Shown here piece after piece: positions 52,705 through 61,910 of a DNA stretch of 64,000 bases. Both the position numbers and the translations under genes were made by a program. The notes beneath the pieces are model-generated. The model was not told the origin of the DNA. It did not search any database and saw only the letters and a program-made list of their open reading frames with translations. The DNA lies in contig NZ_UUOC01000053.1 of the NCBI RefSeq assembly GCF_900590755.1, forward strand, positions 62,001 through 126,000, in the 5' to 3' direction. Origin of the DNA: Pseudomonas viridiflava (GTDB taxonomy: Bacteria; Pseudomonadota; Gammaproteobacteria; Pseudomonadales; Pseudomonadaceae). The first letter of the stretch is position 1; every line of letters begins with the position of its first letter.

Positions 52705-53172
52705 TCAGTCGTCCTCGCCACGGCCGCTTAGCAAGCGGCCGATCATGTCCATCGGATAACCGCGATAGCTCAGAAAGCGCCCTTGCTTTGCGCGCTCACG
52801 AGCATCCACTGGCAATTGCCCGTCAAACTTGCGCTGCCAGGTTTCGTGCATTTTTTCCTGCCAGTTGAAACCACACTCCCGAATCGCTTGCTCAACTTCC
52901 GCTCGCTGTAGTCCTCGCTGATTCAGCTCCTCACGAATCCGCGCAGGGCCATAGCCCGAGCGTGCTCGGTAAGAGACAAAACTTTCAAGGTAGCGAGCTT
53001 CAGAGAGCAACCCTTCCTCGACCAGACGGTCGAGGGCAGGTTCGATCAGCTCAGGGGTTGCGCCGCGCTGACGCAGTTTGCGCGTCAGCTCGACACGACC
53101 GTGCTCGCGACGTGCGAGCAGGTCCATTGCGGTTCGCCTTACGGCGACAGGTGTATCCAGTACCGCTGACAT
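52705..53172 (-). CDS. recX: Regulatory protein RecX
   Basis: A 155-residue all-helical modulator of RecA with three tandem repeats (LLARREHGRVELTRKLRQRG; YLESFVSYRARSGYGPARIR; RERAKQGRFLSYRGYP). It starts six bp after recA ends and is probably expressed by readthrough. Confidence 0.95.
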   Translation of the reverse strand: MSAVLDTPVAVRRTAMDLLARREHGRVELTRKLRQRGATPELIEPALDRLVEEGLLSEARYLESFVSYRARSGYGPARIREELNQRGLQRAEVEQAIRECGFNWQEKMHETWQRKFDGQLPVDARERAKQGRFLSYRGYPMDMIGRLLSGRGEDD

Positions 53173-53178
53173 GATCTA

Positions 53179-54243
53179 TCAGATATCAGCGTCAGCATCG
53201 GCCATGTCAGCAGCAGGCGCTGGTGCACGGGAGGCTTCGGACTTGGTATCAACACCTGGGGTCAGCAGCTTCTCGCGAATCATTTTCTCGAGGGTCGCAC
53301 CGACTTCAGGGTTATCTGCCAGGAACTTGGCCGAGTTGGCCTTGCCCTGACCGATCTTGCTGCCTTGGTAGCTGTACCAGGCGCCGGATTTCTCAACGAA
53401 GCCGTGCAGCACGGCCAGATCGATGATCTCGCCATTGAGGTAGATACCCTTGCCGTAAAGAATCTGGAACTCGGCCTGACGGAACGGCGGAGCCACCTTG
53501 TTCTTCACAACCTTGACGCGGGTTTCGCTACCTACAACTTCGTCGCCTTCTTTCACTGCGCCGGTGCGGCGAATGTCCAGACGAACCGATGCGTAGAACT
53601 TCAGCGCGTTACCACCGGTAGTGGTTTCCGGGCTGCCGAACATCACGCCGATTTTCATACGGATCTGGTTGATGAAGATAACCAGGCAGTTGGCGTTCTT
53701 GATGTTACCGGTGATTTTACGCAGCGCCTGAGACATCAGACGAGCCTGCAGGCCGACGTGCATGTCGCCCATTTCACCTTCGATTTCAGCCTTCGGTACC
53801 AGAGCGGCAACGGAGTCGACCACGATCACGTCGATGGCGTTGGAGCGCACCAGCATGTCGGTGATTTCCAGCGCCTGCTCACCGGTATCCGGCTGCGAAA
53901 CCAGCAGGTCGTCTACATTGACGCCCAGCTTGCCTGCGTATTCTGGATCCAGAGCGTGTTCAGCGTCGACGAACGCACAGGTTGCACCCATTTTCTGGGC
54001 CTGAGCGATAACCGAAAGCGTCAGCGTCGTTTTACCGGAAGATTCCGGACCGTAGATTTCAACGATCCGGCCTTTAGGCAGACCGCCAATACCCAGCGCG
54101 ATGTCCAGACCCAGCGAACCGGTAGAGATAGAAGGAATCGCCTGGCGGTCATGGTCACCCATGCGCATTACGGCACCTTTACCGAATTGACGCTCGATCT
54201 GACCCAAGGCCGCAGCCAAGGCTTTCTTCTTGTTGTCGTCCAT
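53179..54243 (-). CDS. recA: Recombinase RecA
   Basis: A 354-residue RecA. Walker A is GPESSGKTT, Walker B lies in IDVIVVDSVAALV, and FINQIRMKIGVMFG is the L2-adjacent region. MDDNKKKALAAALGQIERQFG is the family start, at ATG 54243. It forms filaments on ssDNA and activates LexA cleavage. A LexA box lies 51 bp upstream. Confidence 0.98.
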   Translation of the reverse strand: MDDNKKKALAAALGQIERQFGKGAVMRMGDHDRQAIPSISTGSLGLDIALGIGGLPKGRIVEIYGPESSGKTTLTLSVIAQAQKMGATCAFVDAEHALDPEYAGKLGVNVDDLLVSQPDTGEQALEITDMLVRSNAIDVIVVDSVAALVPKAEIEGEMGDMHVGLQARLMSQALRKITGNIKNANCLVIFINQIRMKIGVMFGSPETTTGGNALKFYASVRLDIRRTGAVKEGDEVVGSETRVKVVKNKVAPPFRQAEFQILYGKGIYLNGEIIDLAVLHGFVEKSGAWYSYQGSKIGQGKANSAKFLADNPEVGATLEKMIREKLLTPGVDTKSEASRAPAPAADMADADADI

Positions 54244-54293
54244 TGAAGTCCTCACGTAATCAAATTCAATTAGGGGCCTGATGGCCACAACAC

Positions 54294-54309
54294 CTGTATA
54301 AGTAGACAG
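54294..54309 (-). promoter_or_regulatory. LexA (SOS) box of recA
   Basis: CTGTATAAGTAGACAG fits CTG-N10-CAG exactly, with the inner TAT typical of gamma-proteobacterial boxes. It is placed upstream of the recA start codon. Confidence 0.85.
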
Positions 54310-54336
54310 TATTATTCCACAGGGTTGCGCGCGCGC

Positions 54337-54837
54337 CTACCCCCGAGTTGGTATTTCTGCACAGACAAGCTCTATGAGCCCCTCTAGCGCGGCTTTTACC
54401 GTTTGTCGGCGCACCTCGTCACGGTCGCCAGCAAACTGATGTCGACGTGAAAGGTGATGCTCGCCCGCCCCCACGCAGACCCAGACAGTGCCCACCGGCT
54501 TTTCCACCGAACCGCCATCAGGCCCCGCCACTCCGCTGACCGCCACCGCGAATCGAGCGGCACTGTGAACTTGGGCACCGCGAACCATCGCTCGCACCAC
54601 TTCGTCGCTCACTGCCCCCACGCGGGCAAACAAATCCGCCGGAACTTGCAGTTGGAGGGTCTTCTGTCGATTGGAGTACGTCACGTAACCGGCCTCGAAC
54701 CAGGCGGAACTGCCCGGTATCCGGGTGATCGCCTCGGCAATACCGCCTCCGGTGCAGGACTCGGCAGTCGTGACTTGGGCATTTACTGCCTGCAGATGCT
54801 TGCCCAGTTCGGCAGCAAGCCGGCTGATCTCATCCAA
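54337..54837 (-). CDS. Nicotinamide-nucleotide amidase (CinA C-terminal type)
   Basis: A CinA-C/PncC family protein: VTTAESCTGGGIAEAITRIPGSS carries the nucleophilic Ser, and VAVSGVAGPDGGS is the second active-site loop. It deamidates NMN. I place the start at TTG 54837, with GGAG eight bases upstream, giving 166 residues (about the E. coli PncC length). A GTG at 54876 would extend it by 13 residues. Confidence 0.88.
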   Translation of the reverse strand: MDEISRLAAELGKHLQAVNAQVTTAESCTGGGIAEAITRIPGSSAWFEAGYVTYSNRQKTLQLQVPADLFARVGAVSDEVVRAMVRGAQVHSAARFAVAVSGVAGPDGGSVEKPVGTVWVCVGAGEHHLSRRHQFAGDRDEVRRQTVKAALEGLIELVCAEIPTRG

Positions 54838-54934
54838 AATGCGTTCTCCAGCGAGCGATAAACCATCACCGTACACGAGCGTTTTGCGGGTGCAAGGCCG
54901 GGGTGCTCAGATTCATGATCACCCCGGCTCGAAG

Positions 54935-55063
54935 TCAGTGTTTCTTTTTAGGGCAATGGGGTTTCTTGATGGTTTCGACCGTTGTCTCCTTCGGTCGACG
55001 CCGCGCCTCTTCGAGGGGAATGAAACGCCCGCTTTCGGAATCCCTCGCACGTTTACCAGCCAT
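54935..55063 (-). CDS. Small basic conserved-type protein, 42 residues
   Basis: Reading the minus strand from ATG 55063 gives MAGKRARDSESGRFIPLEEA and ends PHCPKKKH before TGA at 54935. AAAGGAATT lies seven to nine bases upstream, a good RBS. The composition (Lys/Arg-rich, one Cys) suggests a nucleic-acid-associated or regulatory peptide. I recall similar short ORFs near cinA in pseudomonads but cannot name a family. Function unknown. Confidence 0.65.
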   Translation of the reverse strand: MAGKRARDSESGRFIPLEEARRRPKETTVETIKKPHCPKKKH

Positions 55064-55325
55064 ATAAAATTCCTTTTTTATACGCGCCGCCCGGTATTGA
55101 GCGGCGACAGGGCAAAGTCTATACAGCGTTTGCCACTCTGTGGCCGATCAGAAACCCTCGGTGACGATTAAGCCAGATCGCAGCGGGCCTGCGTGCCAGA
55201 GTCGCGCGTGGTAATCTTGCGCCCATCGCAAGATGCTCGCACCACCCAGCCTGACACCTGCAAAGGGTTTCCAGGCCTGCCTGCGACTTTGCCTCCCACT
55301 TCTCAAGAATTTGCCTAACTATCTG

Positions 55326-57905
55326 ATGAATAAAGCAATTTCCGATCTATCCGCACACACTCCAATGATGCAGCAGTACTGGCGATTGAAGAACCAGCAC
55401 CCTGACCAGCTGATGTTCTATCGCATGGGCGACTTCTACGAAATCTTCTACGAAGATGCCAAGAAAGCCGCCAAGCTGCTGGATATCACCCTGACAGCGC
55501 GTGGGCAATCCGCCGGTCAGAGCATCCCCATGTGCGGCATTCCTTACCACGCAGCCGAAGGTTATCTGGCCAAGCTGGTCAAGCTGGGCGAGTCGGTGGT
55601 GATTTGCGAACAGGTCGGCGACCCCGCAACCAGCAAAGGCCCGGTCGATCGTCAGGTGGTGCGGATCATCACTCCGGGTACCGTCAGCGACGAAGCCTTG
55701 CTCGACGAGCGCCGGGACAATCTGATCGCCGCCGTGCTGGGCGACGAACGCCTATTCGGCCTGGCGGTTATGGACATCACCAGTGGCAATTTCAGCGTGC
55801 TGGAGATCAAAGGCTGGGAAAATCTGCTGGCCGAGCTGGAACGCATCAACCCGGTTGAGTTGCTGATCCCGGATGACTGGCCACAAGGCCTGCCAGCGGA
55901 AAAACGTCGTGGTTCACGTCGCCGTGCTCCTTGGGATTTCGAGCGTGACTCGGCCCTGAAGAGCCTCTGCCAGCAATTCTCCACCCAAGACCTGAAAGGC
56001 TTCGGCTGCGAGAACCTGACGCTGGCCATTGGCGCTGCCGGTTGCCTGCTGGGCTACGCCAAGGAAACCCAGCGCACCGCACTGCCGCATTTGCGTAGCC
56101 TGCGTCACGAGCGCCTTGATGACACGGTGATTCTCGACGCTGCAACCCGACGCAATCTGGAACTGGACACCAACCTGGCCGGCGGCCGCGACAACACCCT
56201 GCAATCGGTGGTTGATCGCTGCCAGACCGCCATGGGCACCCGCCTGCTGACCCGCTGGCTGAACCGTCCGTTGCGAGACCTGGCCGTTCTCAAAGCCCGA
56301 CAGTCCTCGATTACATGCCTGCTGGAGCGTTATCGCTTCGAAAGCCTGCAACCGCAGCTCAAAGAAATTGGTGACATCGAGCGCATCCTGGCGCGCATCG
56401 GCTTGCGTAACGCACGCCCTCGCGATCTAGCCAGACTGCGCGACGCTTTGAGCGCACTGCCCGAGCTGCAAGTGGCGATGACCGAACTGGAAGCGCCGCA
56501 TCTACAACAACTTGCCCAGACCGCCGGGGTTTATCCGGAGCTGGCCGAGCTGCTGCAACGCGCCGTCATTGATAACCCGCCTGCGGTGATCCGCGATGGC
56601 GGCGTGTTGAAAACCGGTTACGACGCCGAGCTGGACGAGTTGCAGTCCCTGAGCGAAAACGCCGGCCAGTTCCTTATCGATCTGGAAGCCCGGGAAAAAG
56701 CCCGGACGGGCCTGGCTCACCTCAAGGTGGGCTACAACCGGATTCACGGCTATTTCATCGAGCTGCCGAGCAAACAGGCTGAATCGGCGCCCGCCGACTA
56801 CATTCGCCGCCAGACTCTCAAGGGTGCCGAGCGCTTCATCACCCCTGAGCTGAAGGAGTTCGAGGACAAGGCGCTGTCGGCCAAGAGTCGCGCGCTGGCT
56901 CGGGAGAAGATGCTTTACGAAGCCCTGCTGGAAGATCTCATCGGTCATCTTGCGCCGCTGCAAGACACCGCTTCGGCGCTCGCCGAACTGGATGTACTGA
57001 GCAACCTCGCAGAGCGGGCACTGAATCTGGATTTGAACTGCCCGCAGTTCGTCGACGAGCCGTGCATGCGCATCGATCAAGGTCGCCACCCTGTGGTGGA
57101 GCAGGTGCTGTCGTCGCCCTTCGTGGCCAACGATCTGGACCTGGATGACAAAACCCGCATGCTGGTAATCACCGGGCCAAACATGGGCGGTAAATCCACT
57201 TACATGCGTCAGACCGCCTTGATCGTGCTGCTGGCCCACATCGGCAGCTTCGTGCCTGCCGCCAGCTGCGAACTGTCGCTGGTGGATCGCATCTTCACCC
57301 GTATTGGCTCCAGCGACGATCTGGCCGGTGGCCGTTCGACCTTCATGGTGGAAATGAGCGAAACCGCGAATATCCTGCACAACGCAACCGATCGCAGTCT
57401 GGTGCTGATGGACGAAGTAGGACGCGGCACCAGCACGTTCGACGGCTTGTCCCTGGCCTGGGCTGCGGCAGAATGTCTCGCCCAGCTGCGCGCCTACACC
57501 CTGTTCGCGACCCACTACTTCGAGCTGACCGTATTGCCGGAGAGCGAGCCGCTGGTGGCCAATGTGCATCTCAACGCGACCGAACATAACGAGCGGATCG
57601 TGTTCCTGCACCGGGTTCTGCCTGGGCCGGCCAGCCAGAGCTACGGCCTGGCCGTGGCCCAGCTGGCGGGGGTTCCAGCCAAGGTGATTGGCCGCGCCAA
57701 GGAGCATTTGCAGCGTCTGGAAACCACCAGCCTGCCCCATGAGCAGCCACGCTCCAAGGCGGGCAAGCCAGCAGCGCCGATGCAAAGTGATATGTTCGCC
57801 AGCCTGCCGCATCCAGTGCTTGAAGAGCTGTCCAAAGCCAAACTTGACGACGTCACACCGCGTCAGGCGCTCGAGTTGTTATATGCACTGCAAACTCGGA
57901 TCTAA
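55326..57905 (+). CDS. mutS: DNA mismatch repair protein MutS
   Basis: An 859-residue MutS. The mismatch-recognition Phe-Tyr-Glu is in MGDFYEIFYEDA, Walker A is ITGPNMGGKSTYMRQ and Walker B is VLMDEVGRGTSTFDG. The C-terminal DMFASLPHP is a likely beta-clamp motif. ATG 55326 (MNKAISDLSAHTPMM) is the family start; the frame is open upstream to 55233. Confidence 0.97.
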   Translation: MNKAISDLSAHTPMMQQYWRLKNQHPDQLMFYRMGDFYEIFYEDAKKAAKLLDITLTARGQSAGQSIPMCGIPYHAAEGYLAKLVKLGESVVICEQVGDPATSKGPVDRQVVRIITPGTVSDEALLDERRDNLIAAVLGDERLFGLAVMDITSGNFSVLEIKGWENLLAELERINPVELLIPDDWPQGLPAEKRRGSRRRAPWDFERDSALKSLCQQFSTQDLKGFGCENLTLAIGAAGCLLGYAKETQRTALPHLRSLRHERLDDTVILDAATRRNLELDTNLAGGRDNTLQSVVDRCQTAMGTRLLTRWLNRPLRDLAVLKARQSSITCLLERYRFESLQPQLKEIGDIERILARIGLRNARPRDLARLRDALSALPELQVAMTELEAPHLQQLAQTAGVYPELAELLQRAVIDNPPAVIRDGGVLKTGYDAELDELQSLSENAGQFLIDLEAREKARTGLAHLKVGYNRIHGYFIELPSKQAESAPADYIRRQTLKGAERFITPELKEFEDKALSAKSRALAREKMLYEALLEDLIGHLAPLQDTASALAELDVLSNLAERALNLDLNCPQFVDEPCMRIDQGRHPVVEQVLSSPFVANDLDLDDKTRMLVITGPNMGGKSTYMRQTALIVLLAHIGSFVPAASCELSLVDRIFTRIGSSDDLAGGRSTFMVEMSETANILHNATDRSLVLMDEVGRGTSTFDGLSLAWAAAECLAQLRAYTLFATHYFELTVLPESEPLVANVHLNATEHNERIVFLHRVLPGPASQSYGLAVAQLAGVPAKVIGRAKEHLQRLETTSLPHEQPRSKAGKPAAPMQSDMFASLPHPVLEELSKAKLDDVTPRQALELLYALQTRI

Positions 57906-58159
57906 CGAGTTTGGTTACAAGCTGTTAGAATCCCGCGCGGTTTGAGATGCTGGCGGCTATTAGCCTGGCTGAACAGATAAATCCGAGCCGCGTGAAAACT
58001 GAGCGAACCCAGGGTCGAACGCCGTGCTGTGCAGTCGCTCTGCTTCAGTACCGTTTTACCTAATGCATGTGTTTTCACACGGCGCGGGAGACTTCCCGAA
58101 CCCGGCAACCCTGACTGAAAGGGCTCTGCTGTTGCCGCCGCCTGAGGAGAGAATTAGAA

Positions 58160-58483
58160 ATGACCTTCGTCGTCACCGACAACTGCATCAAGTGCAAGTA
58201 CACCGACTGCGTAGAAGTCTGTCCGGTGGACTGCTTCTACGAAGGCCCGAACTTCCTGGTGATTCACCCGGACGAGTGCATCGATTGTGCGCTCTGCGAG
58301 CCTGAATGCCCTGCCCAAGCCATTTTCTCGGAAGATGAGATCCCTGCCGGGATGGAAAACTTCATCGAGATCAACGCCGAGCTGGCGGACGTCTGGCCGA
58401 ACATCACCGAGAAAAAAGACGCGATGGCAGATGCGGCAGAGTGGGATGGCAAGCCAGGCAAAATCGCAGACCTGGAACGCTAA
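58160..58483 (+). CDS. fdxA: 7Fe ferredoxin FdxA
   Basis: A 107-residue ferredoxin: CIKCKYTDCVEVCPVDCF and CIDCALCEPECP bind one [3Fe-4S] and one [4Fe-4S] cluster. The C-terminal helix region (about 45 residues) is usual for the family. TGAGGAGAGAATTAGAA precedes the ATG. It lies downstream of mutS and upstream of rsmZ/rpoS as in P. aeruginosa (PA3620-PA3622). Confidence 0.97.
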   Translation: MTFVVTDNCIKCKYTDCVEVCPVDCFYEGPNFLVIHPDECIDCALCEPECPAQAIFSEDEIPAGMENFIEINAELADVWPNITEKKDAMADAAEWDGKPGKIADLER

Positions 58484-58497
58484 GCAACCCGTTTGCT

Positions 58498-58526
58498 CAA
58501 AAAGGCCCTTTGCGGGCCTTTTTTTA
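58498..58526 (+). terminator. Terminator of fdxA
   Basis: AAAAAGGCCC pairs with GGGCCTTTTTTT around a short loop, 15 bp after the stop codon. Confidence 0.9.
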
Positions 58527-58564
58527 CATCTGAAGCCCGTGCCGTTGCACTTTCCTGCAGACGT

Positions 58565-58697
58565 AAAAAAGGGGCGGTATGAACCGCCCCCCTTCTTACT
58601 CAATCCCTCTATTCCTTTCTCATCATCCTGATGAATCGCATCCTGCGATGTCCTTGACCTTCTTCCTTGATGGCCTGTGCCATTCCGTCGGCACAGT
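58565..58697 (-). ncRNA. rsmZ: Small regulatory RNA RsmZ
   Basis: The minus strand from about 58697 reads CTGTGCCGACGGAATGGCACA (hairpin with GGA in the loop), then CATCAAGGAAG, CAAGGACATCGCAGGATGCG and TCATCAGGATGATGAG, AAGGAAT and GAGGGATT: seven GGA motifs, three of them in predicted hairpin loops, then a terminator stem (GGGGCGG/CCGCCCC) and a T-run at 58565-58570. This is the RsmZ pattern, which titrates the translational repressor RsmA/CsrA. Location between fdxA and rpoS is the conserved one. The exact 5' end is approximate (-10 candidate TACTAT). Confidence 0.88.
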
Positions 58698-58865
58698 TCA
58701 GATAGTAGTGATTTTCACGGACAGAACAACCACCCAAAATCTTTCAAAAGATTCCGACTTAAAACCAGGCCACATGAATAATTCTTTTAAATCATAAGGT
58801 TAAGAATTTTTACCGTCACCGAGAGACATTATTCCACCTGCTTTTTCGCCGGAGCTTACAAAACG

Positions 58866-58883
58866 GGTAAGAAAAGGCCTACA
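58866..58883 (-). promoter_or_regulatory. Candidate GacA upstream activating sequence of rsmZ
   Basis: On the minus strand TGTAGG-CCTTTT-CTTACC matches the GacA consensus TGTAAG-N6-CTTACA at 10 of 12 positions. It lies about 170-185 bp upstream of the predicted RsmZ start, the distance expected for this promoter in other pseudomonads. Binding is inferred. Confidence 0.65.
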
Positions 58884-58985
58884 GCCAAAATATCAAAATA
58901 ACAGAACAGCGCTCACGCAACTGCAGCCAACAGCGCAAGGTCTGCTGTAGCTATTTATCGTCGAGATGGAAAATTCGGGCGCACG

Positions 58986-59010
58986 CATAAAAACACCCCG
59001 GACCGGGGTG
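58986..59010 (-). terminator. Terminator of rpoS
   Basis: CACCCCGG pairs with CCGGGGTG, with a T-run on the minus strand, about 70 bp after the rpoS stop codon. Confidence 0.85.
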
Positions 59011-59078
59011 CTCTTATGAAGGTGCTTTATGAACAGGACCAAACGCCTAGTTTACAGCTCCAACGTCTTTTCAGACGC

Positions 59079-60083
59079 TTACTGAAACAGTGACTCGCTG
59101 GACAGGCCATTCTTCTCGAGGATCTCGCGCAAGCGCTTGAGCCCTTCGACCTGGATCTGCCGGACACGCTCGCGGGTAAGGCCAATTTCCAGCCCCACAT
59201 CCTCCAGCGTGCTGCTCTCATGGCCGCGCAAGCCGAAACGTCGAATGACGACTTCCCGCTGCTTGTCGGTCAGCTCTGAAAGCCATTGGTCGATGCTCTG
59301 AGACAGATCATCGTCCTGCAGCAGTTCGCACGGATCGGTAGGACGCTCGTCGGTTAGGGTATCGAGCAACGTCTTGTCGGAGTCAGGCCCCAGGGATACG
59401 TCCACCGAAGAAACCCGCTCATTGAGCCCAAGCATGCGCTTGACCTCGCCTACTGGCTTCTCAAGCAGATTGGCGATTTCTTCGGGAGAGGGTTCGTGAT
59501 CGAGCTTTTGCGTCAACTCGCGTGCTGCACGCAGGTAGACATTGAGTTCTTTGACCACATGAATCGGCAGCCGAATGGTTCGGGTCTGATTCATGATGGC
59601 ACGCTCGATGGTCTGACGAATCCACCATGTTGCGTAAGTAGAGAAACGGAAACCGCGTTCCGGATCGAATTTCTCGACAGCGCGGATCAGCCCCAGGTTG
59701 CCCTCTTCGATAAGGTCGAGCAAAGACAGCCCACGATTGACATAGCGCCTGGCAATTTTAACCACCAGCCGCAGATTGCTTTCAATCATGCGCTTGCGTC
59801 CGGCCGGATCGCCTTTCTGCGAAAGCCTCGCAAAATGGACTTCTTCTTCCGGGGACAATAATGGGGAAAAACCGATTTCATTGAGATACAGCTGCGTGGC
59901 ATCAAGTGCCCGCGTGTAATCAATGTACTTGTGCTGTTTGAGTGCTGTTGAGCTTTTGGCCTTGGCGCGAGTGGCAGAGGCCGCAGGTTTCTGCTTTTCT
60001 TCCGAGTCCAGATCGATGTCGGCCTCCATAAGGAGAACCTCGTCGTCGATGTCAAACTCGGGCGCTTCTTTACTGAGAGCCAT
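59079..60083 (-). CDS. rpoS: Stationary-phase sigma factor RpoS
   Basis: A 334-residue sigma-70-family factor: region 1.2 DATQLYLNEIGFSPLLSPEEE, region 2.4 FRFSTYATWWIRQTIERAI, region 3 and region 4.2 LEDVGLEIGLTRERVRQIQ. It controls general stress genes. It follows nlpD after 102 bp; in relatives an rpoS promoter lies within nlpD. Confidence 0.97.
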   Translation of the reverse strand: MALSKEAPEFDIDDEVLLMEADIDLDSEEKQKPAASATRAKAKSSTALKQHKYIDYTRALDATQLYLNEIGFSPLLSPEEEVHFARLSQKGDPAGRKRMIESNLRLVVKIARRYVNRGLSLLDLIEEGNLGLIRAVEKFDPERGFRFSTYATWWIRQTIERAIMNQTRTIRLPIHVVKELNVYLRAARELTQKLDHEPSPEEIANLLEKPVGEVKRMLGLNERVSSVDVSLGPDSDKTLLDTLTDERPTDPCELLQDDDLSQSIDQWLSELTDKQREVVIRRFGLRGHESSTLEDVGLEIGLTRERVRQIQVEGLKRLREILEKNGLSSESLFQ

Positions 60084-60185
60084 TGTTATAGTCCTTTGGT
60101 GAGTTCGACCTCAAGCTCCAGCGACGCCAGTTCCATGGCAACGCTTGAGCCTGTCCCTCTACGTCAAGGAACAGGCTGGCAACAA

Positions 60186-61052
60186 TCAACGACGCGGCAG
60201 GAATTGCAGAGGATCTACAGGTTTACCTTGGCGGCGAATCTCAAAATGCAGTTTCACCCGGTCAGTTCCTGTTGACCCCATCTCGGCAATCGTCTGCCCA
60301 GCCTTGACCTGTTGCCCCTCCCGAACCAACAGCCTACGGTTGTGGCCGTAAGCGCTTACGTAGGTATCGCTGTGTTTGATGATTACCAATTCGCCGTAGC
60401 CCCGCAAGCCACTCCCGGCGTAGACAACCGAACCATCAGATGCAGCCAAAACAGGCTGTCCCAAATCTCCAGCGATATCAATTCCTTTATTCAAACTACC
60501 GTTTGAAGAGAATTTTCCAATCAATACGCCGTTCGAAGGCCACGTCCAACCCTTGGGAGCCGGGCCGGCCGGGCCTTCCGGAGGTGCGGACACCGATGGC
60601 ACTGCGGCCACCGGCTTGGAAATGACTGTGGTTTTGACCGAGCCAGAAGCACTCGTTTGAGTTGAAGTTGTGGTGGATGCCACACCCGGACGAACGGTAC
60701 CCGGTGCGGCCGCGACGCCAGACGATGTTGAATTTGAACGCCCGTCGAAGCGAATCGTCTGACCCGGACGAATTGTATAAGGTTCGGGAATCTGGTTGCG
60801 GGCGGCCAGCGCCTTGTAGTCCCAGCCGTAACGGAAGGCAATGGAAAACAGAGTGTCACCGCGGCGAACAACATACTGCCCGGTGGTCACGGTCGGGCGC
60901 TGAGGTGCGGCATTGCTATTGCGATCCACGACGCGCACGCCGCCGGAAGGCGAACTTGAGCAACCGACCAAGAGGACACTGAGTGCCGCGCCAATCAACA
61001 GCCGCTGAAAACCTTTGGAAAAACGTCGCTGCCGAATGACTGTACGACTCAC
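60186..61052 (-). CDS. nlpD: Murein hydrolase activator lipoprotein NlpD
   Basis: A 288-residue lipoprotein: lipobox LLVGC (Cys31), a LysM domain (QYVVRRGDTLFSIAFRYGW), a Ser/Thr/Pro-rich linker and a C-terminal LytM (M23) domain. The LytM active site is incomplete: the position of the first metal His (H-x-GxD) reads NKGID, although VKLHFEIR is retained. It thus activates amidases (AmiC-type) rather than cutting peptidoglycan. Confidence 0.95.
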   Translation of the reverse strand: MSRTVIRQRRFSKGFQRLLIGAALSVLLVGCSSSPSGGVRVVDRNSNAAPQRPTVTTGQYVVRRGDTLFSIAFRYGWDYKALAARNQIPEPYTIRPGQTIRFDGRSNSTSSGVAAAPGTVRPGVASTTTSTQTSASGSVKTTVISKPVAAVPSVSAPPEGPAGPAPKGWTWPSNGVLIGKFSSNGSLNKGIDIAGDLGQPVLAASDGSVVYAGSGLRGYGELVIIKHSDTYVSAYGHNRRLLVREGQQVKAGQTIAEMGSTGTDRVKLHFEIRRQGKPVDPLQFLPRR

Positions 61053-61232
61053 CCGCCACTCCCTTTACTGGTGACTGAATTAAAGGTGCCTATTGTGCCG
61101 GAATATCGGCTGGCATCTACTGCTTAACTGTTTGAAATACGACCTGAAATCTTTTGCAGCGTATAAGCCCAGCGCTGCGACAGGTGATAGACCGGCCGCA
61201 TCGATCAGAATTCATTTGTCACGCAAAACGGA

Positions 61233-61910
61233 TCAGGCCAGAGGACCATTAAGCAAAGGTACGAAACGCACAGCGCCCAATACATGCCGAGAGAAACCGT
61301 TTTCCTCACGTACGATCAGCATCAACTGCTGGACCTCACCAGACCCTACCGGTATGACCAGTCGGCCACCCGGCGCAAGCTGATCGAGCAAGGCCTGCGG
61401 TACATCAGTGGCCACCGCCGTGACGATGATACCGTTATACGGCGCCAGCGCTGGCCAGCCTTCCCAGCCATCGCCCCAACGAAACACCACATTGCGCAGG
61501 TTCAATTCGACCAGACGCTCCTTGGCGCGGTCCTGCAGAACCTTGATGCGCTCGACGGAAAACACCCGCTCCACAAGCTGCGCCAACACTGCTGTCTGAT
61601 AGCCCGAGCCCGTGCCGATCTCCAGAACCTTATCCAGCGGGCCGGCAGCCAGCAGCAGCTCGCTCATGCGCGCCACCATATAAGGCTGGGAAATGGTCTG
61701 GTTATGGCCGATCGGCAATGCAGTGTCTTCGTAGGCCCGATGAGCCAAGGCTTCATCGACAAACAAATGCCGGGGCGTCTTGCGAATCACGTCCAGCACC
61801 TGAGCGTTGGACAGCCCTTCTTCGTAAAGGCGCTGAATCAGACGCTCGCGGGTGCGCTGGGACGTCATCCCGATGCCACGGCGTAACAGATCATCTTGGC
61901 CGCGGGTCAT
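61233..61910 (-). CDS. pcm: Protein-L-isoaspartate O-methyltransferase
   Basis: A 225-residue SAM-dependent enzyme that repairs isoaspartyl residues. The SAM motif is VLEIGTGSGYQTAVLAQL and the substrate motif is HNQTISQPYMVARM. ATG 61910 overlaps the surE stop (ATGA) and is preceded by GGAGGG; the ATG at 61868 (MTSQRT) matches some homologues but has a weak RBS. Confidence 0.95.
   Translation of the reverse strand: MTRGQDDLLRRGIGMTSQRTRERLIQRLYEEGLSNAQVLDVIRKTPRHLFVDEALAHRAYEDTALPIGHNQTISQPYMVARMSELLLAAGPLDKVLEIGTGSGYQTAVLAQLVERVFSVERIKVLQDRAKERLVELNLRNVVFRWGDGWEGWPALAPYNGIIVTAVATDVPQALLDQLAPGGRLVIPVGSGEVQQLMLIVREENGFSRHVLGAVRFVPLLNGPLA

Noticed and set aside
58849..58871. CTTACAAAACGGGTAAG as a second GacA box
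   Set aside because: Half-sites are in the reverse order (CTTAC...GTAAG) compared with TGTAAG-N6-CTTACA; the overlapping element at 58866-58883 fits better.
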